Assembly (NCBI RefSeq): GCF_947489355.1
Contig: NZ_CANLDD010000039.1
Coordinates: 1-43,755 of the forward strand
DNA length: 43,755 nucleotides
Direction of reading: 5' to 3'
From: an uncultured Microbulbifer sp.
GTDB taxonomy: Bacteria; Pseudomonadota; Gammaproteobacteria; Pseudomonadales; Cellvibrionaceae
Positions within the stretch are counted from its first letter, which is position 1. The number at the start of each line of letters is the position of its first letter. Below, one piece after another: positions 41,971-43,755 of the stretch. Below the pieces are notes generated by a model, which did no database searches, was not told where the DNA came from, and saw only the letters and a list, made by a program, of their open reading frames with translations. A program made the translations under genes and the position numbers.

Positions 41971-42150
41971 CAAGGCGTGCAAAAGGGACCGCCTAGTGGG
42001 CCATGCGGTTAATTCTGTAACGATTGTTTTATTCGCTCGACCGAAACTAGAAAGTGATAAAAATACGGGTAATATAAATTTGTATTTCCAATAATTACAT
42101 AACTTTCTGTATGGCCCATTAGGCAGCGGCCCGTTCACTAAACGTTAACT
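41965..42150 (+). repeat. attC site 5, unusually long (186 bases)
   Basis: ACCTAAC ... GTTAACT. The inner arms CCTAGTGGGCCAT and ATGGCCCATTAGG pair with a single G-T mismatch, enclosing a long AT-rich middle. Confidence 0.8.
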
Positions 42151-42162
42151 GTAGGTGAAGTT

Positions 42163-42459
42163 ATGAAGGAAAATGAGAGAGCCAAACAGCTTCTCATCCA
42201 AAAAGAGAAGGGAGTTACTCTTACTACTTCAATGTCAGCGATGAAGAGGAAGTTTATCTATAGAAGTATAATGTTTGTAATTGCGTGTTTATTTTACTGG
42301 TTTTACGGGGGTGGTTTATTTCTTGTAGCTATAGGTATGCTTGTAGGAACGACAATACAGGACGTTGGATGGTTGCGTGTAATAGAGAAAACTTGGCCAT
42401 TTACTGTAAAAATAACAGACTGGGAAAAAGTTGAGCGCATTGCAGAAGAGTACCGTTAA
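42163..42459 (+). CDS. Small membrane protein with two membrane segments (cassette ORF)
   Basis: The 98-residue protein has a charged N-terminus (MKENERAKQLLIQKEKG), two hydrophobic segments (SIMFVIACLFYWFYGGGLF and LVAIGMLVGTTIQDVGWL, probably a hairpin) and a soluble tail. No family is recognised. AGGTGAAG precedes the start. The stop codon lies at attC site 6. Confidence 0.6.
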   Translation: MKENERAKQLLIQKEKGVTLTTSMSAMKRKFIYRSIMFVIACLFYWFYGGGLFLVAIGMLVGTTIQDVGWLRVIEKTWPFTVKITDWEKVERIAEEYR

Positions 42460-42536
42460 CATGTAGCGGTACCGACGTCTGCAAGCGGGCTGGACTCAGC
42501 ACAGTGTGCTTCGCCGGTGCGCTGGACATTAGAGCA
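42454..42536 (+). repeat. attC site 6 with degenerate core
   Basis: CGTTAAC opens and (C)ATTAGAGC closes; the middle has TACCGACGTCTGCAAGCGGG and TTCGCCGGTGCG partly complementary. The core reads ATTAGAG instead of GTTAGAG, so the base at the recombination point is changed. Confidence 0.65.
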
Positions 42537-42554
42537 ACTTAGATAGGAGATTAC

Positions 42555-43400
42555 ATGAAAATTGCTCAATCCTTAATTTTATCAATAGGACTTTTTACTT
42601 CGTTAGCTAATGCAATAGTCATTCGACATGATGTTTCCGATGAAAATTATTCTGCTGTTCCATCTGACTTCCCTCCTCTAGCAACCTTATATAACATAGG
42701 TGTTCACGGTACATTGATCCATCCTCAGTGGGTTGTAACCGCAGCCCATGCTGTTTTTTGTATGAACCCTGGACAAAAAATTAGAGTAGGCGATGAAATA
42801 GTATCTATTTCTAATCGATATAGTCACCCTGATTATCACTTAGGAGATGAACACGACATAGCTTTAATTAAACTTAAATCTAGTATTGCTGATATTAAAC
42901 CTGCAGAAATTTATAGTAACAATGATGAAAAAGATGCTGTTGTTTGGTTTATAGGTGTCGGTGGAACAGGAACAGGCACTGAGGGTCAGACAGTTAGCTA
43001 TAAAGAAAATAATGGGAAGTTAAGAAAAGCTCAAAATAAGATCGTTAAAACTACAGATACGGATATAGTTTTCAAATTCGAAAAAGGCTCTCAAGGAGAA
43101 GCGCTAGAAGGCGTTTCTGGTAATGGTGATAGTGGAGGCCCTGCCTATATTAAAAACGGAGATAAATATGAATTACTCGGTGTCAGTTCACGAGCCGACT
43201 CATGGTTTTATGATGTCGGAGAGTACGGGGTTACTGAGCTTTATACTCGTGTTTCATCATATAAAGATTGGATACAACAAGTAATTTCAGCGGATAGCGA
43301 CTTAACTAGGGAAGAAATTGCTACCAAAAACCCTTTTCTGCATGAAAATATGAAGCCTGAAAAAATGAATGATTTATGTTCTTCCATAGAGGTAAAGTAA
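42555..43400 (+). CDS. Secreted trypsin-like serine protease (S1 family, cassette ORF)
   Basis: The 281-residue protein has a signal peptide (MKIAQSLILSIGLFTSLANA) and the full catalytic triad: His in WVVTAAHAVF (near residue 64), Asp in DEHDIALIKLKSS (near 99) and Ser in GNGDSGGPAYIKNG (near 197). S1 proteases cleave after residues set by the S1 pocket; the specificity here is unknown. A C-terminal tail with one extra cysteine follows the protease fold. ATG 42555 follows TAGGAGAT. It is the longest cassette ORF here; the stop lies 10 bases before attC site 7. Confidence 0.88.
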   Translation: MKIAQSLILSIGLFTSLANAIVIRHDVSDENYSAVPSDFPPLATLYNIGVHGTLIHPQWVVTAAHAVFCMNPGQKIRVGDEIVSISNRYSHPDYHLGDEHDIALIKLKSSIADIKPAEIYSNNDEKDAVVWFIGVGGTGTGTEGQTVSYKENNGKLRKAQNKIVKTTDTDIVFKFEKGSQGEALEGVSGNGDSGGPAYIKNGDKYELLGVSSRADSWFYDVGEYGVTELYTRVSSYKDWIQQVISADSDLTREEIATKNPFLHENMKPEKMNDLCSSIEVK

Positions 43401-43410
43401 TCACTCGTTG

Positions 43411-43510
43411 CTCTAACAAGCTATTCAAGTGGGACTGCTAAAATTTGGCTCGGTTTCGCTTTGCTACACATTTTAGCCAAATATTATCAGCCCCTTAACA
43501 GGCGTTATAT
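43411..43510 (+). repeat. attC site 7
   Basis: CTCTAAC ... GTTATAT. The arms GCTAAAATTTGGCT and AGCCAAATATTATCAGC-like sequence pair imperfectly across the centre. Confidence 0.8.
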
Positions 43511-43523
43511 TGCCTAGGAGAGA

Positions 43524-43670
43524 ATGAGCATTAATAACGAGAAACAAGATAATCTAGATTACATATTTATTGTTGGTGTAAGTCTTTTAATCTTTGTCGT
43601 GTATGTCTATTTTCTCTATTCTGGGAGGGTGTTCAAAACTCTGTGTCAGCCAAGTAGCCTCATAGGCTGA
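43524..43670 (+). pseudogene. Small membrane protein gene interrupted by an IS256 element
   Basis: ATG 43524, after TAGGAGAG, gives MSINNEKQDNLDYIFIVGVS followed by LLIFVVYVYFLYSG, one membrane helix. At 43623 the sequence enters the IS end, and the frame reads through into IS sequence for 15 more codons before a stop at 43668-43670. The true C-terminus is lost or beyond the window. Confidence 0.6.
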
Positions 43671-43755
43671 TATATTTTTCCAGGCGATCCGGGAAGTGGA
43701 TCGTCAGCTGTGACAGCGTCAAGTTCCAGTTCTGGATCGGGTGCGTCCAGCGCTC
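43623..43755 (-). mobile_element. IS256-family element, partial (cut by the window end)
   Basis: The terminal sequence GGGAGGGTGTTCAAAACTCT is typical of an IS256-family inverted repeat and lies about 37 bases from the stop of the transposase gene. The element continues beyond the right end of the window; the second end and target duplication cannot be seen. Confidence 0.75.
43660..43755 (-). CDS. IS256-family transposase, C-terminal part
   Basis: The last 31 codons on the minus strand read ERWTHPIQNWNLTLSQLTIH then FPDRLEKYISL and stop at 43660-43662. The WT.PIRNW.....L.I.F..R pattern is the C-terminal signature of IS256/Mutator-type transposases. The rest of the gene is outside the window. 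Confidence 0.88.
   Translation of the reverse strand, partial: ERWTHPIQNWNLTLSQLTIHFPDRLEKYISL

Overview
The window is the replication-origin neighbourhood of a gammaproteobacterial chromosome, joined to an accessory tail. Gene order (gyrB-recF-dnaN-dnaA on the minus strand; rpmH-rnpA-yidD-yidC-mnmE, mnmG-rsmG-parA-parB-atpIBEFHAGDC and glmU on the plus strand), protein lengths close to the E. coli and Pseudomonas versions and the high-GC core suggest a marine Cellvibrionales/Microbulbifer-like organism. That placement is inference; no rRNA is present to confirm it.

Layout. 1-2.2 kb: a minus-strand RecB-like PD-(D/E)XK nuclease with iron-sulphur-type cysteines, probably cut short at its 3' end. 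2.3-8.8 kb: gyrB, recF, dnaN, dnaA. Two parS palindromes lie inside recF and would be bound by the ParB encoded at 17.6 kb. 8.8-9.2 kb: divergent dnaA/rpmH region with two perfect DnaA boxes. 9.2-13.2 kb: rpmH, rnpA, yidD, yidC, mnmE. 13.2-14.1 kb: a non-coding stretch with DnaA-box-like sites and an AT-rich tract, an E. coli-type oriC candidate next to mnmG. 14.1-18.5 kb: mnmG, rsmG, parA, parB. 18.7-25.9 kb: the complete F1Fo ATP synthase operon, closed by a good terminator.

25.9-34.2 kb separates atpC from glmU, which are often close in relatives. It holds an IS3-family transposase remnant, a PLP-dependent decarboxylase with a decayed divergent MocR-type regulator, a secreted protein with four exact 31-residue CX12C repeats, a GNAT acetyltransferase fragment, a glutathione S-transferase and a large secreted TolB-propeller/amidohydrolase fusion. 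glmU follows, then about 1 kb without recognisable genes, then csrA.

37.4-43.7 kb is AT-richer and is an integron cassette array: single small ORFs, all on the plus strand, each followed by an attC-like imperfect palindrome ending in a GTTRRRY-like core. Seven attC sites and one partial site can be placed. Products include a DUF2262-like protein, a SUKH/SMI1-type protein, a pyridoxamine-phosphate-oxidase-like protein, a trypsin-like secreted protease and several small membrane or secreted proteins. No integrase is in the window, so this part reads as a CALIN (attC cluster lacking an integrase) or as the distal part of a larger integron. A rearranged group II intron, antisense to the cassettes as group IIC-attC introns are, sits between two cassettes. 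The window ends in an IS256-family element that interrupts the last cassette ORF.

The replication, segregation, ribosome, membrane-insertion, tRNA-modification and ATP-synthase genes are conventional. The interest lies in the cassette array with its intron, the nuclease at the left edge, the CX12C-repeat protein, and the paired parS and origin signals.
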